From positions 1-41,367 of the forward strand of contig CAMDZW010000033.1 of assembly GCA_945911015.1 (NCBI GenBank): DNA of 41,367 nucleotides. The letters are read 5' to 3'. The translations under genes were made by a program, and so were the position numbers. Shown here piece after piece: positions 31,291-39,984 of this stretch. The DNA comes from an uncultured Propionibacteriaceae bacterium. GTDB taxonomy: Bacteria > Actinomycetota > Actinomycetes > Propionibacteriales > Propionibacteriaceae. Position 1 is the first letter of the stretch. Each line of letters opens with the position of its first letter. Under the pieces are notes generated by a model. It made no database searches and was not told where the DNA came from. It saw only the letters and a program-made list of their open reading frames with translations.

Positions 31291-32262
31291 ATGAAGATGC
31301 GTCACGTCGGAGCCAGCGGCCTCCAAGTCTCCAGACTCGGTCTGGGCACCTTGTCCTGGGGGCGTGATGTCACGGCTGGACGCGCCCGGGAGTTGATGAC
31401 GACCTTCGTCGAGGCTGGCGGAAACCTGATCGACACCGCGGCCGCCTACGGCGCCGGGGACGCTGAGCGCATCATCGGCGCACTCGTCGACACCGTGGTC
31501 CCCCGTGACGATCTGGTGATCGCCACCAAGGCCGGTTTCCGGGTCGAACGTGGCCATCGGGTCGTCGACACCTCGCGACGCGGCCTGTTGGCCGACCTCG
31601 AAGCCTCCCTCGATCGTCTCGGCACCGACCACGTCGACCTGTGGCAGGTCCATGCCTGGGGCCCCACACCGCTCGAGGAGACCCTGTCCGCACTGGACCT
31701 CGCGGTCAGCCAGGGCATGGCCCGCTACGTGGGGGTCTGCAACTTCGTCGGCTGGCAGACCGCTCGGGCCGCGACCTGGCAGCAGGCCTTCCCCGGGAGG
31801 GCATTGCTGAACACGATCCAGGTCGAGTACTCACTGCTGGCCCGCCGTGCGGAGGTCGAGGTGTTGCCAGCGGCCCGAGAGATGGAGATGGGGCTGTTGC
31901 CGTGGTCACCGCTGGGCCGCGGCGTCCTCACCGGGAAGTACCGTGACGGGGTCCCGAAGGACTCCCGCGGCTCCAGCGATCACTTCGCCTGGTTCGTCGA
32001 ACCGTATCTGGAGGGCCGCTCCCGTTCGGTCGTCGAAGCGGTCGCCCATGCGGCCACCGGCCTCGGTCTCACTCCGGCCCAGGTGGCGCTGCTGTGGGTC
32101 CGCGACGCTCCTGGGGTGAGCTCTCCCCTGCTGGGGGCCCGTACGGTGGCCCAGCTCGAGGAATGCCTGGCAGTGGAGGGAAAGAAGCTTCCCCTCGAGA
32201 TCGCCACCGCGCTCGACGACGTCAGTGGTGGCCCGTTGGCGAGCCGAGCCACCACCGACTGA
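31291..32262 (+). CDS. aldo-keto reductase
   Basis: A 323-residue NADPH-dependent (alpha/beta)8 oxidoreductase. The catalytic tetrad is visible as D and Y in LIDTAAAYGAGDAE, K in VIATKAGFR and H in DLWQVHAWGPTP. The cofactor loop is in LLPWSPLGRGVLTGKY and the C-terminal QVALLWVRDAPGVSSPLLGARTVAQLEE. This is the common AKR-type layout and length. The ATG at 31291 is used from the -10 spacing; ATG 31297 is a close alternative. It converges on the PhoX-type gene, with 9 bp between the stops. Confidence 0.93.
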   Translation: MKMRHVGASGLQVSRLGLGTLSWGRDVTAGRARELMTTFVEAGGNLIDTAAAYGAGDAERIIGALVDTVVPRDDLVIATKAGFRVERGHRVVDTSRRGLLADLEASLDRLGTDHVDLWQVHAWGPTPLEETLSALDLAVSQGMARYVGVCNFVGWQTARAATWQQAFPGRALLNTIQVEYSLLARRAEVEVLPAAREMEMGLLPWSPLGRGVLTGKYRDGVPKDSRGSSDHFAWFVEPYLEGRSRSVVEAVAHAATGLGLTPAQVALLWVRDAPGVSSPLLGARTVAQLEECLAVEGKKLPLEIATALDDVSGGPLASRATTD

Positions 32263-32271
32263 TCGACAGAC

Positions 32272-34320
32272 TCAAGCCTTCCAGACCACGGCCACTGCCG
32301 GACGCGGGACCGAGGTGCCCCCGTCGGGCCAGTGGCTCGACGGCTCGGTCGCGGTCGAACCGCTGCTCTCGCCGGGGTGCTGCACGCAGACCATCACCCG
32401 CTCGTCAGTGATGTACGGGCCACAGGTCTCGGCGCCGGTCGGCACGGTGAGGAACTGCTGCACGTGACCGCGTTCCTCTCCCTCCAACGGGACCAGGAAC
32501 AGTCCGTCATGGTTGCCCAGTGCATTGCCGTCGGTCGAAATCCACAGATTGCCGTGCTCGTCGAACGCCACATTGTCGGGGCAGGAGATGGGCGACACCT
32601 GCGACTTGTCGAAACCGGCGAACCAGGTCGACGAATCCTCCGGATCTCCACACAGCAAGAGAATCGACCAGGTGAAGATCTCCGCGGTCGGATCGTTGCC
32701 GAGCTCAGTGAGTTCGATGACATGGCCGTGCTTGTTGTTGCTGCGCGGGTTCGCCTCGTCGACCTGTGCGTCCGTACGTGCGGTGTTGTTGGTGCAGGCC
32801 ATGTAGACCTTGCCGGTCGTCGGGCTCGGCTCCACGTCCTCGGGCCGGTCCATCTTTGTCGGCTCCATCAGATCGGCCGCCAGCCGAGTGTGGATCAGCA
32901 CCTCGGCGACCGACATGCCCGGCACGAAGGAACGCCGGTCGGTGGTCAACGGGATCCACATGCCCACACCGTCGAACAGGTCATCGCTGGGCAGTTGTCC
33001 CGATCCGTCGATCTGACCGCTCGGTGAGTCACCGGCAAACTTGGCGACATAGAGGGTGCCACGATCCAGCAGGCGTTGGTTGTGTCGCCTGGCACCAGCC
33101 GAGTCACCGGGGATGATCCGCTCCCGGGACACGAACTTGTACAGGTAGTCGAACCGCTCGTCGTCACCGGAGTAGACAACGACCCGGCCGTCCTCGGCCA
33201 CGATGGCGTTGGCAGCCTCATGCTTGAACCGTCCGAGCATGGTGCGCTTCTGCGGGGTCGAGGTCGGGTCGTTGGGGTCAATCTCGACGACCCATCCGAA
33301 CCGGTTGATCTCGTTGGGCTCGACGGCCAGGTCAAACCGGTCGTCGAAGTCCTCCCACCGCCGGCCGGTCGCACCCGATCCCACGCCGTAGCGGGCCAGG
33401 GCAGCCGCAGCCTTCGGATCGGTGACGGCCGAAGCGTTGGCGAAGTACTGGTTGAAGTTCTCCTCCGCGGTCAACCAGGTTCCCCACGGAGTCATGCCAC
33501 CGGCACAGTTGTTCAGGGTGCCGCGGACCGTGGTCCCGGTCGGATCAGCCGAGGTCCGCAGCCACGGGTGGCCAGCGGCCGGACCGGTGATGGCGAACTC
33601 GCTGCCGACATGGAAGCGGCGGTTCAGTTCGTGATCCAGGACCGGGGTGAGCCGCCCCGTCCCTTCCTCAGGCGTGGTCGCCACGACGGTCAGGCCGTGC
33701 GCGGCCCATGCGATCTCCACCTGTTCCCGGGTCGGGTTGGCCTCGTCGTAGCCGGGGAACATCAAGATCTCATCGGTGTACTCATGATTGACGCACAGCA
33801 CCTGCTCCCCACCGGGAAGCTCGTACACCCCGAGGTAGTCACAGTTGTAGCCGAACTGGCGTTGCTGGGCGGCCACGGACTGGCGCTCCAGGTCGAAGCT
33901 CGGCGTGTCGCTGAACAGCGGATCGCCCCAGGCGATGACCACGTCCTGGTCGTAACCGGACGGAACCGTGAGCTGGTCATCGGTGTTCGGTGCGACCGGA
34001 GTGAACTGGTGCCCCTCCCCGGCCGTCCTGCCGCCCGGATCCTTCTCTTTCCCTCTGCCACGACCCGGCGCCGCAGCAGCCAGCTGACTGCCACTGGTGG
34101 CTGCCACCCCGGCGGCACCGAGAACGACACCGGCACGCAGCAGTCCGCGTCGGGAGACGGCCCGAGCGACGATGTCGCCGAAATGCTCCGACTCGGTTCG
34201 GTTGGGGACGGGGCGGAAGCAGGCATTTCCGCACTTGTACTGGCAGGTCATCGAGGACCGTTTCGCATGGCCGGACACCAGGGGCAACAGCCTGCGGGCA
34301 TGCTCGGATCGTTCAGTCAT
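32272..34320 (-). CDS. PhoX-family (DUF839) Tat-exported phosphatase-like protein
   Basis: A 682-residue protein of the PhoX/DUF839 family, whose studied members are calcium/iron-dependent alkaline phosphatases outside the membrane. A Tat signal is at about 55-82 (VSRRGLLRAGVVLGAAGVAATSG), preceded by an unusual Cys-rich stretch MTCQYKCGNACF (C26, C30, C34). Family landmarks are YDVV-type strands, GEQVLCVNHEYTDEILMFPGYDEANPT, TVRGTLNNCAGGMTPWGTWLTAEENFN, GWVVEIDPNDPTSTPQKRTMLGRFKHEAANAIVAEDGRVVVYSGDDERFDYLYKFVS and NLWISTDGN. AAGGAAG precedes the ATG at 34320. A weak Pho-box-like GTTCACCCGTA lies upstream at about 34394-34404. Confidence 0.9.
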   Translation of the reverse strand: MTERSEHARRLLPLVSGHAKRSSMTCQYKCGNACFRPVPNRTESEHFGDIVARAVSRRGLLRAGVVLGAAGVAATSGSQLAAAAPGRGRGKEKDPGGRTAGEGHQFTPVAPNTDDQLTVPSGYDQDVVIAWGDPLFSDTPSFDLERQSVAAQQRQFGYNCDYLGVYELPGGEQVLCVNHEYTDEILMFPGYDEANPTREQVEIAWAAHGLTVVATTPEEGTGRLTPVLDHELNRRFHVGSEFAITGPAAGHPWLRTSADPTGTTVRGTLNNCAGGMTPWGTWLTAEENFNQYFANASAVTDPKAAAALARYGVGSGATGRRWEDFDDRFDLAVEPNEINRFGWVVEIDPNDPTSTPQKRTMLGRFKHEAANAIVAEDGRVVVYSGDDERFDYLYKFVSRERIIPGDSAGARRHNQRLLDRGTLYVAKFAGDSPSGQIDGSGQLPSDDLFDGVGMWIPLTTDRRSFVPGMSVAEVLIHTRLAADLMEPTKMDRPEDVEPSPTTGKVYMACTNNTARTDAQVDEANPRSNNKHGHVIELTELGNDPTAEIFTWSILLLCGDPEDSSTWFAGFDKSQVSPISCPDNVAFDEHGNLWISTDGNALGNHDGLFLVPLEGEERGHVQQFLTVPTGAETCGPYITDERVMVCVQHPGESSGSTATEPSSHWPDGGTSVPRPAVAVVWKA

Positions 34321-34407
34321 TGGACTTCCTTCGTGTCGTGGTCGGGTCACGGACATGAAGAAGTCAATGCGGGTCAGGTGGCCAACCCGACCCCGTACGG
34401 GTGAACG

Positions 34408-34656
34408 TCAACCAAACAGCTGGGGTCCTGGCCCGGACGCCGGGTTCAGCGTTGCCGATCGGGTGTCGACCTTGATCACCTTGCGCCGGATCCACACATC
34501 CCGGGTCCCGTCCCGGTAGCGACGCAACCGGAGCAGTTCCCAGCCGCCGTACTCGGCATGGTCGGTGAGCAACTTGCGTACGGCACCGCGCGGCATCTCC
34601 CGGCTGAGACGAACCCTGGCCGTCTCATAGGTGACAGCCCGGCCCAGGTCGACCAT
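34408..34656 (-). CDS. DUF5703 family small protein
   Basis: An 82-residue protein with the sequence pattern of DUF5703: TYETARVRLSREMPRGAVRKLLTDHAEYGGWELLRLRRYRDGTRDVWIRRKVIKV. Small basic proteins of this family occur beside M20 peptidases in actinobacteria and have no known function. The ATG at 34656 comes 3 nt after the peptidase stop (TAAACCATG), so the two are translationally linked. The PhoX gene follows after 87 bp. Confidence 0.85.
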   Translation of the reverse strand: MVDLGRAVTYETARVRLSREMPRGAVRKLLTDHAEYGGWELLRLRRYRDGTRDVWIRRKVIKVDTRSATLNPASGPGPQLFG

Positions 34657-34659
34657 GGT

Positions 34660-36003
34660 TTAGGCCTGCTGCAGGAACCGGTCGAGGACTCGGGCACCGA
34701 ACTCGAGCGAATCGGTCGGGACCCGTTCGTCGACACCGTGGAACATGCCGACGAAGTCCAGCTCGGCGGGCAGCTTCAACGGCGCAAAACCGAAGCTCTG
34801 GATGCCGAGTCGATGCCAGGCCTTCGCGTCGGTGCCGCCACTCATCAGGTACGGGACAGCACGGGCACCCTCGTCCTCGGCCAGCAGACACGACTGCATC
34901 GCCTCGGTGAGAGCGCCGGCGAACTCGGTCTCGACCGGCGGGTTCTCCACCGCGAACTCGTACCGCACCTTCGGCCCGATCAGTTCGGTGATCGTGTCCA
35001 GGAACTCCTGCTCGTAACCCGGCACGGTGCGACCGTCAATCCCGGCCACGGCCTGCCCCGGGATGACATTGTGCTTGTATCCGGCGTTCAGCATGGTCGG
35101 GTTGGCACTGTTGGCCATGGTCGCGCCGACCATGCGGGCGATACTTCCCAAGCGGGCCAGCGTTTCCTCGGCATCCTCGAGGTCGAACTCGATGCCGAAC
35201 GCGTCGGCGACCGCATCCAGGAACTGTTGCTGCGCCGGTGCGATCCGGTACGGCCACTTGTACTGTCCGATCCGGGAGACCGCGGCAGCCAGCTCAGTGA
35301 CCGCATTGTCGTCATTGCGCATCGACCCGTGGCCGGCGGTGCCGTCGGCAATCAGGTTCAGCCAGGCCATGCCCTTCTCGGCCGTCTGGATCAGGTACAG
35401 CCGTAGGTCGTCGCGTACCGTCAACGAGAAGCCGCCCACCTCACCGATCGCTTCAGTGCACCCCTCGAACAGTTCGGGGTGGTTGTCCACCAACCAGGTC
35501 GCGCCGAGCACCGAGCCGGCCTCCTCGTCGGCAGTGAAGGCAAGCCGGATCGGACGGCGCGGGGCCCGACCGGCGCGGGCACGGGCACGGACCACCGACA
35601 GCACCATCGCGTCGAAGTCCTTCATGTCGACCGCGCCACGTCCCCAGACACATCCGTCGGCAATTTCACCCGCGAACGGGTCGACCTGCCAGTCTCCGGC
35701 CTGGGCCGGGACGACATCGAGGTGGCCGTGAATCAGCAGCGGAGGAAGCGAGGAGTCGACCCCTTCGGGGGACCAGTCAGCGACCAAGCTGGCCCGTCCC
35801 GGCTCCGATTCAACCAAGGTGGACTCGATGCCGACCTCGTCCAGTTGGGCGGCCACCCATTCGGCCGCAACCCGCTCCCCGACCGCGTCACCATTGCCCC
35901 GGTTGGTCGTGTCGATCCGGATCAGCTGGGCGCAGGTCTCGACGACCTCGGCGTCAGCTCCGGGAGTGATCTCACCGTTGTGGCTCGGCTCGTGCAACGT
36001 CAT
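34660..36003 (-). CDS. M20/M25/M40-family metallopeptidase
   Basis: A 447-residue two-zinc hydrolase acting on dipeptides or N-acyl amino acids. Zinc and catalytic motifs are HGHLDVVPAQ, CVWGRGAVDMKDFD, FTADEEAGS and the C-terminal YLMSGGTDAKAWHRLG and FHGVDERVP. The dimerisation domain is between (AGHGSMRNDDNAVTELA). I prefer the ATG at 36003 (MTLHEPSHN), which has GAGG at good spacing, over the ATG at 36021. It is followed by the DUF5703 gene. The tRNA-Leu gene lies upstream on the other strand. Confidence 0.92.
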   Translation of the reverse strand: MTLHEPSHNGEITPGADAEVVETCAQLIRIDTTNRGNGDAVGERVAAEWVAAQLDEVGIESTLVESEPGRASLVADWSPEGVDSSLPPLLIHGHLDVVPAQAGDWQVDPFAGEIADGCVWGRGAVDMKDFDAMVLSVVRARARAGRAPRRPIRLAFTADEEAGSVLGATWLVDNHPELFEGCTEAIGEVGGFSLTVRDDLRLYLIQTAEKGMAWLNLIADGTAGHGSMRNDDNAVTELAAAVSRIGQYKWPYRIAPAQQQFLDAVADAFGIEFDLEDAEETLARLGSIARMVGATMANSANPTMLNAGYKHNVIPGQAVAGIDGRTVPGYEQEFLDTITELIGPKVRYEFAVENPPVETEFAGALTEAMQSCLLAEDEGARAVPYLMSGGTDAKAWHRLGIQSFGFAPLKLPAELDFVGMFHGVDERVPTDSLEFGARVLDRFLQQA

Positions 36004-36024
36004 GAACCCATCCTCACACATGAG

Positions 36025-36054
36025 TTGGATCTACCCGTTGGTGGTTGCTATAGT
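36025..36054 (+). promoter_or_regulatory. promoter of tRNA-Leu
   Basis: TTGGAT (36025-36030) as -35 and TATAGT (36049-36054) as -10, with an 18-bp spacer, place the start near 36061, about 27 nt before the tRNA. This is one of the best sigma70-type promoters in the window. Confidence 0.6.
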
Positions 36055-36087
36055 TCTGCGGGTTGCGCGGCGACGCGCGATGCACCT

Positions 36088-36173
36088 GTCCGGGTGGCGG
36101 AATTGGTAGACGCGCTAGCTTGAGGTGCTAGTGCCCTTAAAGGGGCGTGTGAGTTCAAGTCTCATCTCGGACA
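36088..36173 (+). tRNA. tRNA-Leu, anticodon GAG
   Basis: The acceptor arms GTCCGGG and CTCGGAC pair with one G-U. The anticodon stem CTAGC/GCTAG encloses TTGAGGT, giving anticodon GAG at 36122-36124 (codon CUC). The variable arm is long (TGCCCTTAAAGGGGCGT), as in class II leucine tRNAs, and the T-loop GTTCAAG is present. Discriminator A73 is at 36173 and is followed by CCC, so the CCA end must be added after transcription. It has its own promoter upstream and a terminator downstream. Confidence 0.95.
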
Positions 36174-36181
36174 CCCACTGA

Positions 36182-36212
36182 AAAAGGGGTCGGGTTCACC
36201 GGCCCCTTTTGT
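36182..36212 (+). terminator. rho-independent terminator after tRNA-Leu
   Basis: AAAAGGGGTCGG pairs with CCGGCCCCTTTT (one G-T) around a five-base loop, followed by GTG. The AAAA/TTTT-flanked GC stem is the clearest intrinsic terminator in the window. Confidence 0.85.
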
Positions 36213-36273
36213 GTTGCTCACTCGCAGGTCAAATTGCTCCGATCATCGGCCTGCGTACGGCGCACCGGACCGG

Positions 36274-36279
36274 TATCGT
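36274..36279 (+). promoter_or_regulatory. -10 box of a leaderless start for the gene at 36288
   Basis: TATCGT, 8 nt, then ATG at 36288. Confidence 0.5.
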
Positions 36280-36287
36280 CGCCGACC

Positions 36288-37941
36288 ATGACAGACCTCT
36301 GGTCCGCTTTCCTTCCCCAAATCCCCACCATCCTCGCCTCCCAGGATCCGACCACCGGACGGTTCGGGACGGATCCATGGATTGTCCGGGACCAGAACGT
36401 GCTCTGGCCGCTGGCGGTGGCCTGGGCCACTGACCTCCCCGATAACCGGTTCCACCACAGCGACGAGGTCCTGGCAGCAGTCATCGCCGGCGGCGACGCC
36501 CTGATCAGCGAGCAGGACGACGACGGCAGATGGGAATTCCGCAAGAAGGACGGGTCGACCTGGGGGCCGATCCACATGCCGTGGACCTACAGTCGCTGGA
36601 TCCGGGCCTGGGCCCTGGTCCGCGACGCGATGCCGGCCGACCGTCGGGAAGCGTGGGACGCGGCGCTGACTCTCGGTGTCGACGGCATCGTTGCCACGGT
36701 CCTGTCCGAGCCGAGGATCCACAACATCCCCACTCATCACGCCATGGGGGGTCTTTGCCGCCTCACAGGTGCTGGACCGTCGCGACTGGGCAACTGCCGC
36801 CCGCGACTACCTCCACCGCGTTGCGGCCCACCAGGATCCAGGCGGATTCTGGCCGGAGTTCCACGGCCCGGCCGTCAACTACAACTTCGTCTACATCGAC
36901 GCGCTCGGCGCCTATCTGGCCATGTCGGGGGACCAGACCGTCCGACCAGCGTTGGAACGGGCGACAGCCTTCCACACCCACTTCACCTACCCCGACGGCT
37001 TCATGGTGGAAACCGTGGATGAGCGCAATCCCTTTGAGCACCATGCCGCCCAGGCCAGTGCCGGGTTCACGGTCAGCCCGCTGGGTCGTGGCTATGTCAA
37101 CTGGCTGATCGCCCACCGCGACACCCCACTGACTGCCGATGCCCTCGCCTCACTGATCAGGTACAGCCAGCCGGGACCGGCTGAAGACCCGCCCAGTGAG
37201 AAGGACAGGCATCGGTTCGTGCTGGGAGAACAGGCTCTGGTCGTACGGGAGAGACCGTGGTTCACCGTTCTCTCGGCCTACCACGCCCCGCAGGGACCGA
37301 GCCGTTGGTACCAGGACCGTCAGGCCCATCTGTCCCTCTTCCATGATGCTGTCGGCCTGATCATCAGTGGCGGCAACACCCGGTTGCAGCCCCGCTGGTC
37401 GACCTTCACCGTCGGCGACACCTCATTGTTGGCCCACACTCCCGGCGATGAGGACCCTGATCTGGCCAGTGTGGCGGGGCTTGTCCACCTGCCATCACAG
37501 GCACAGCTGCGGACCGACGACACCGCGGTCGACCTCGATTTCGACGGTGTCGCCTGCTCGGTCGCGGCTGAGCAGGTCGACGACACCACCGCACGGATAC
37601 GGCTCCGGCTCGCCTCCGCCGCCCCCGACCGAGTCGAGAGCCACACCGGTTTCCTCGCTCATGGAGGACGGTCCTGGTCCACGGCACAGGGCGAAGGAGT
37701 GATCGACCAGACCGCGATCCGGCTCACCGGGGCCGAGTGCGGTGGCCACTTCTCCCATGCCGGCTGGATGATCGAACTGCCCGATGATGCGCTCGTCGAA
37801 TGGCCGGTCCTGCCGCACAATCCCTACGCCAAGGACGGTGCCGCAACGCTGGACCAGGCTCGGATCGTGGTCACCTTGCCGTTCGGGTCCACCCCGACCG
37901 AGCGGGCACTGACCGTACGGGTGACGGCCAGAGCCGATTGA
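36288..37941 (+). pseudogene. glycan-active enzyme-like protein, interrupted by a one-base frameshift
   Basis: The sequence encodes a ~550-residue protein in two frames. The first (36288 to about 36750) starts MTDLWSAFLPQIPTILASQDP and ends IHNIPTHHAM; the second continues GVFAASQVLDRRDWATAARDYLHRV to 37941. The join is a run of six G at 36746-36751; with five G the protein reads through without interruption, and 1654 nt is one more than a multiple of three. The N-terminal half is an alpha-helical repeat rich in WPLAVAWAT, MPWTYSRWIRAW and FYIDALGAYLA-type motifs, as in (alpha/alpha) toroid glycoside hydrolases and polysaccharide lyases. The C-terminal half is a beta-sandwich. No specific family is claimed. 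It may be a true pseudogene or a sequencing slip. nagA follows. Confidence 0.72.
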
Positions 37942-37956
37942 CCGGGTCGGTCTCGA

Positions 37957-37962
37957 TAGAGT
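37957..37962 (+). promoter_or_regulatory. -10 box of a leaderless start for nagA
   Basis: TAGAGT, 6 nt, then GTG at 37969. Confidence 0.55.
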
Positions 37963-37968
37963 GATCCG

Positions 37969-39147
37969 GTGCCTTCATCGACTGAGCCTGCCCGCCACCT
38001 GATCCATGGCGGCCCCATCGCGCTGCCGACCGGGATCGTTGACCAAATGGCCGTGGTCGTCGCCGACGGCTTCATCGAGCAGGTCCTGCCCGATGATGAC
38101 GTGGCCGAGCTGACCGGCCGGGACGACGTGGGCGTGCTCGATCTGGCCGGGCAGCTGCTGACCCCCGGGCTGGTCGACATCCACATCCACGGAGCCGCCG
38201 GAGCCAGTTTCGAATCGGCCGTTGACACACCGACCGCGCTGCGCCACCTCGCACACCGCGGCGTGACCTCGATCATGACCAGCCTCGCGTCCGGCCCGGT
38301 CGACGAGATGCTCACCACGACGCAGGCCCTGGCCGAACTGCCCACCACCCCTGGCGAGTCACGGATCCTGGGGGTCCACCTGGAGGGACCGTTCATTGCG
38401 GTCGACCAGTGTGGCGCCCACGACCCGGCTTTCCTGCGTTCGCCCGATCCGGAGGTGATCGCCAGGATCACCGAACTGGCCGATGCGGTCGCCATGGTGA
38501 CGATCGCTCCTGAGCTGGATCATGCCCTGGCGGCCACAAGGGCCTGGGCAGGCGCCGGTATCGTCGTCGCGGCCGGACACAGCTCCTGCCATGCCGACAC
38601 CCTGCAGCCCTGCATCGATGCCGGCCTCTCCCACGCCACCCACCTATGGTCGGGGATGGGCACGACGATCCGCCGCGGCCCCTACCGGGTCCCGGGACTG
38701 CTCGAGGAGTCGCTGGCCTCCGACCTGACCTGCGAGGTCATCGCCGATGGTCGGCACCTGCCCGACACCTTGCTGAACCTGGCCCGACGCAGTGTCGGCG
38801 ACAAACTGATCGCCGTCTCCGACGGCACCATCGGCATCGGACTGCCCGAAGGCACCCGTTACCGGCTGAGCACGGTCGAATGCGTCGTCGACGACCAGGT
38901 TGGCAAGGTGGTGGGCCAGGACGCCTTCGGTGGTTCCACCACCGATCTGTCGTCGATGGTCGCCCACTTGCACCGTACGGTCGGCTGGCCTTTGGATGAG
39001 GTCCTGGCCATGGTCACCGCCAGGCCCGCCGCGATCGCCGGCCGGTCCGATCTCGGCTCCATCGCCACGGGCCAGATCGCGGACCTGGTCGTGTGGGACG
39101 ACCAGCTGACCCCGGCCCGGACCATGCAATCGGGACGCTGGCTCTGA
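37969..39147 (+). CDS. nagA: N-acetylglucosamine-6-phosphate deacetylase
   Basis: A 392-residue amidohydrolase that removes the acetyl group of GlcNAc-6-phosphate, in amino-sugar catabolism or cell-wall recycling. Visible metal and substrate motifs are LVDIHIHGAAG (HxH), HLEGPFIAV (Glu), VAAGHSSCHA and LSHATHLWSGM (His residues) and the catalytic Asp in IAVSDGTIG. The usual THLFNAM is THLWSGM here, so the sugar acceptor site may differ from classical NagA. The start is GTG at 37969, from TAGAGT at -6. The gene follows the frameshifted glycan-enzyme-like gene by 27 bp and precedes the creatininase-like gene. Confidence 0.87.
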   Translation: MPSSTEPARHLIHGGPIALPTGIVDQMAVVVADGFIEQVLPDDDVAELTGRDDVGVLDLAGQLLTPGLVDIHIHGAAGASFESAVDTPTALRHLAHRGVTSIMTSLASGPVDEMLTTTQALAELPTTPGESRILGVHLEGPFIAVDQCGAHDPAFLRSPDPEVIARITELADAVAMVTIAPELDHALAATRAWAGAGIVVAAGHSSCHADTLQPCIDAGLSHATHLWSGMGTTIRRGPYRVPGLLEESLASDLTCEVIADGRHLPDTLLNLARRSVGDKLIAVSDGTIGIGLPEGTRYRLSTVECVVDDQVGKVVGQDAFGGSTTDLSSMVAHLHRTVGWPLDEVLAMVTARPAAIAGRSDLGSIATGQIADLVVWDDQLTPARTMQSGRWL

Positions 39148-39192
39148 AGTCTCAGCCGACGGCATCGCCCACCCCGGCGGGGAGGGTGGTTC

Positions 39193-39198
39193 TAGGGT
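39193..39198 (+). promoter_or_regulatory. -10 box of a leaderless start for the creatininase-like gene
   Basis: TAGGGT, 6 nt, then ATG at 39205. Confidence 0.5.
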
Positions 39199-39204
39199 TG
39201 GGCC

Positions 39205-39981
39205 ATGACGACAGATCCGGCTTCGCTTCCGACCCGTTATGACCAGTTGACCCGCGCCCAGGTGGGCGAAATCGCTCCCGAAGGAGTGCTGGTGATCCCC
39301 GTCGCTGCCACCGAGCAGCACGGCCCGGACCTGCCGCTGGCCACGGACTGGGCCATTTGTGAGGCGCTCACCGTCCAGGCTGTGGCCGAGGGCACCTTCG
39401 CACGTCCCGTGGTCGTCGCCCCGACTTTGGCCTATGGCCACTCCGAGCACCATCTGGCCTTTGCAGCGGCCTCACTGCAGCCAGCCACCTTCTTGGCCGT
39501 CCTCAACGATCTGATCCGTTCGGCCATCCTGTCCGGCTGGTCACGGGTGATGATCGTCAACGGCCATGGCGGCAACACCGAGCTGATCCGGCTGGCCGTC
39601 ACCCAGGCCAGCAACGAGCACACCGGGGTCTTCGCGGCACTGTCCTACTGGGACGCAGCCTTGGAGGTCCCCGGCGGAAAGTACGGAGTGTCCCCCGGCC
39701 ATGCCGGCAAGTACGAGGCCTCACTGCTGATGAACGTGCGACCCGATCTGCTCGACCCGGCGACCGAGTTCACCGCTGGTGAGCCCGCCGGCCAGATGCA
39801 GTCCCAGATCGGCATCGGCGGCCGTGCCCTGGTGCTGCGGACCAGCGACTGGTCGACCACCGGTGGGTGGACCGACAGCCCACAGGGGGCTTCAGCCGAG
39901 GACGGCGAGCCCTACCGCCGCGCCATCGTGGCCGGCCTGCAGGAGCGGATCTCCGCCTTCTGCGCCATCGAACTCCCCTGA
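39205..39981 (+). CDS. creatininase-family amidohydrolase
   Basis: A 258-residue metal-dependent hydrolase of the creatininase fold, whose members act on creatinine, amino-sugar or nucleotide-like amides. Metal-binding motifs are TEQHGPDLPLATD (Glu, His, Asp), YGHSEHHLAF and VNGHGGNTELI, in the usual order and spacing. The exact substrate is unknown. It follows nagA by 57 bp, which holds its own TAGGGT box, so it may be expressed separately while belonging to the same sugar pathway. It converges on the AlkB-like gene, with 3 bp between the stops. Confidence 0.88.
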   Translation: MTTDPASLPTRYDQLTRAQVGEIAPEGVLVIPVAATEQHGPDLPLATDWAICEALTVQAVAEGTFARPVVVAPTLAYGHSEHHLAFAAASLQPATFLAVLNDLIRSAILSGWSRVMIVNGHGGNTELIRLAVTQASNEHTGVFAALSYWDAALEVPGGKYGVSPGHAGKYEASLLMNVRPDLLDPATEFTAGEPAGQMQSQIGIGGRALVLRTSDWSTTGGWTDSPQGASAEDGEPYRRAIVAGLQERISAFCAIELP

Positions 39982-39984
39982 GGA

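Noticed and set aside
33076..34404. 442-residue plus-strand open frame
   Set aside because: It is antisense to the PhoX-type gene, which has full family landmarks and a Tat signal.
34394..34404. GTTCACCCGTA upstream of PhoX as a Pho box
   Set aside because: Only one convincing 11-bp unit is visible, whereas PhoP sites need direct repeats; noted in the gene entry but not called as a feature.
36088..36173. tRNA-Leu as the attachment site of an integrated element
   Set aside because: No integrase gene and no second copy of the tRNA 3' end was seen in the window.
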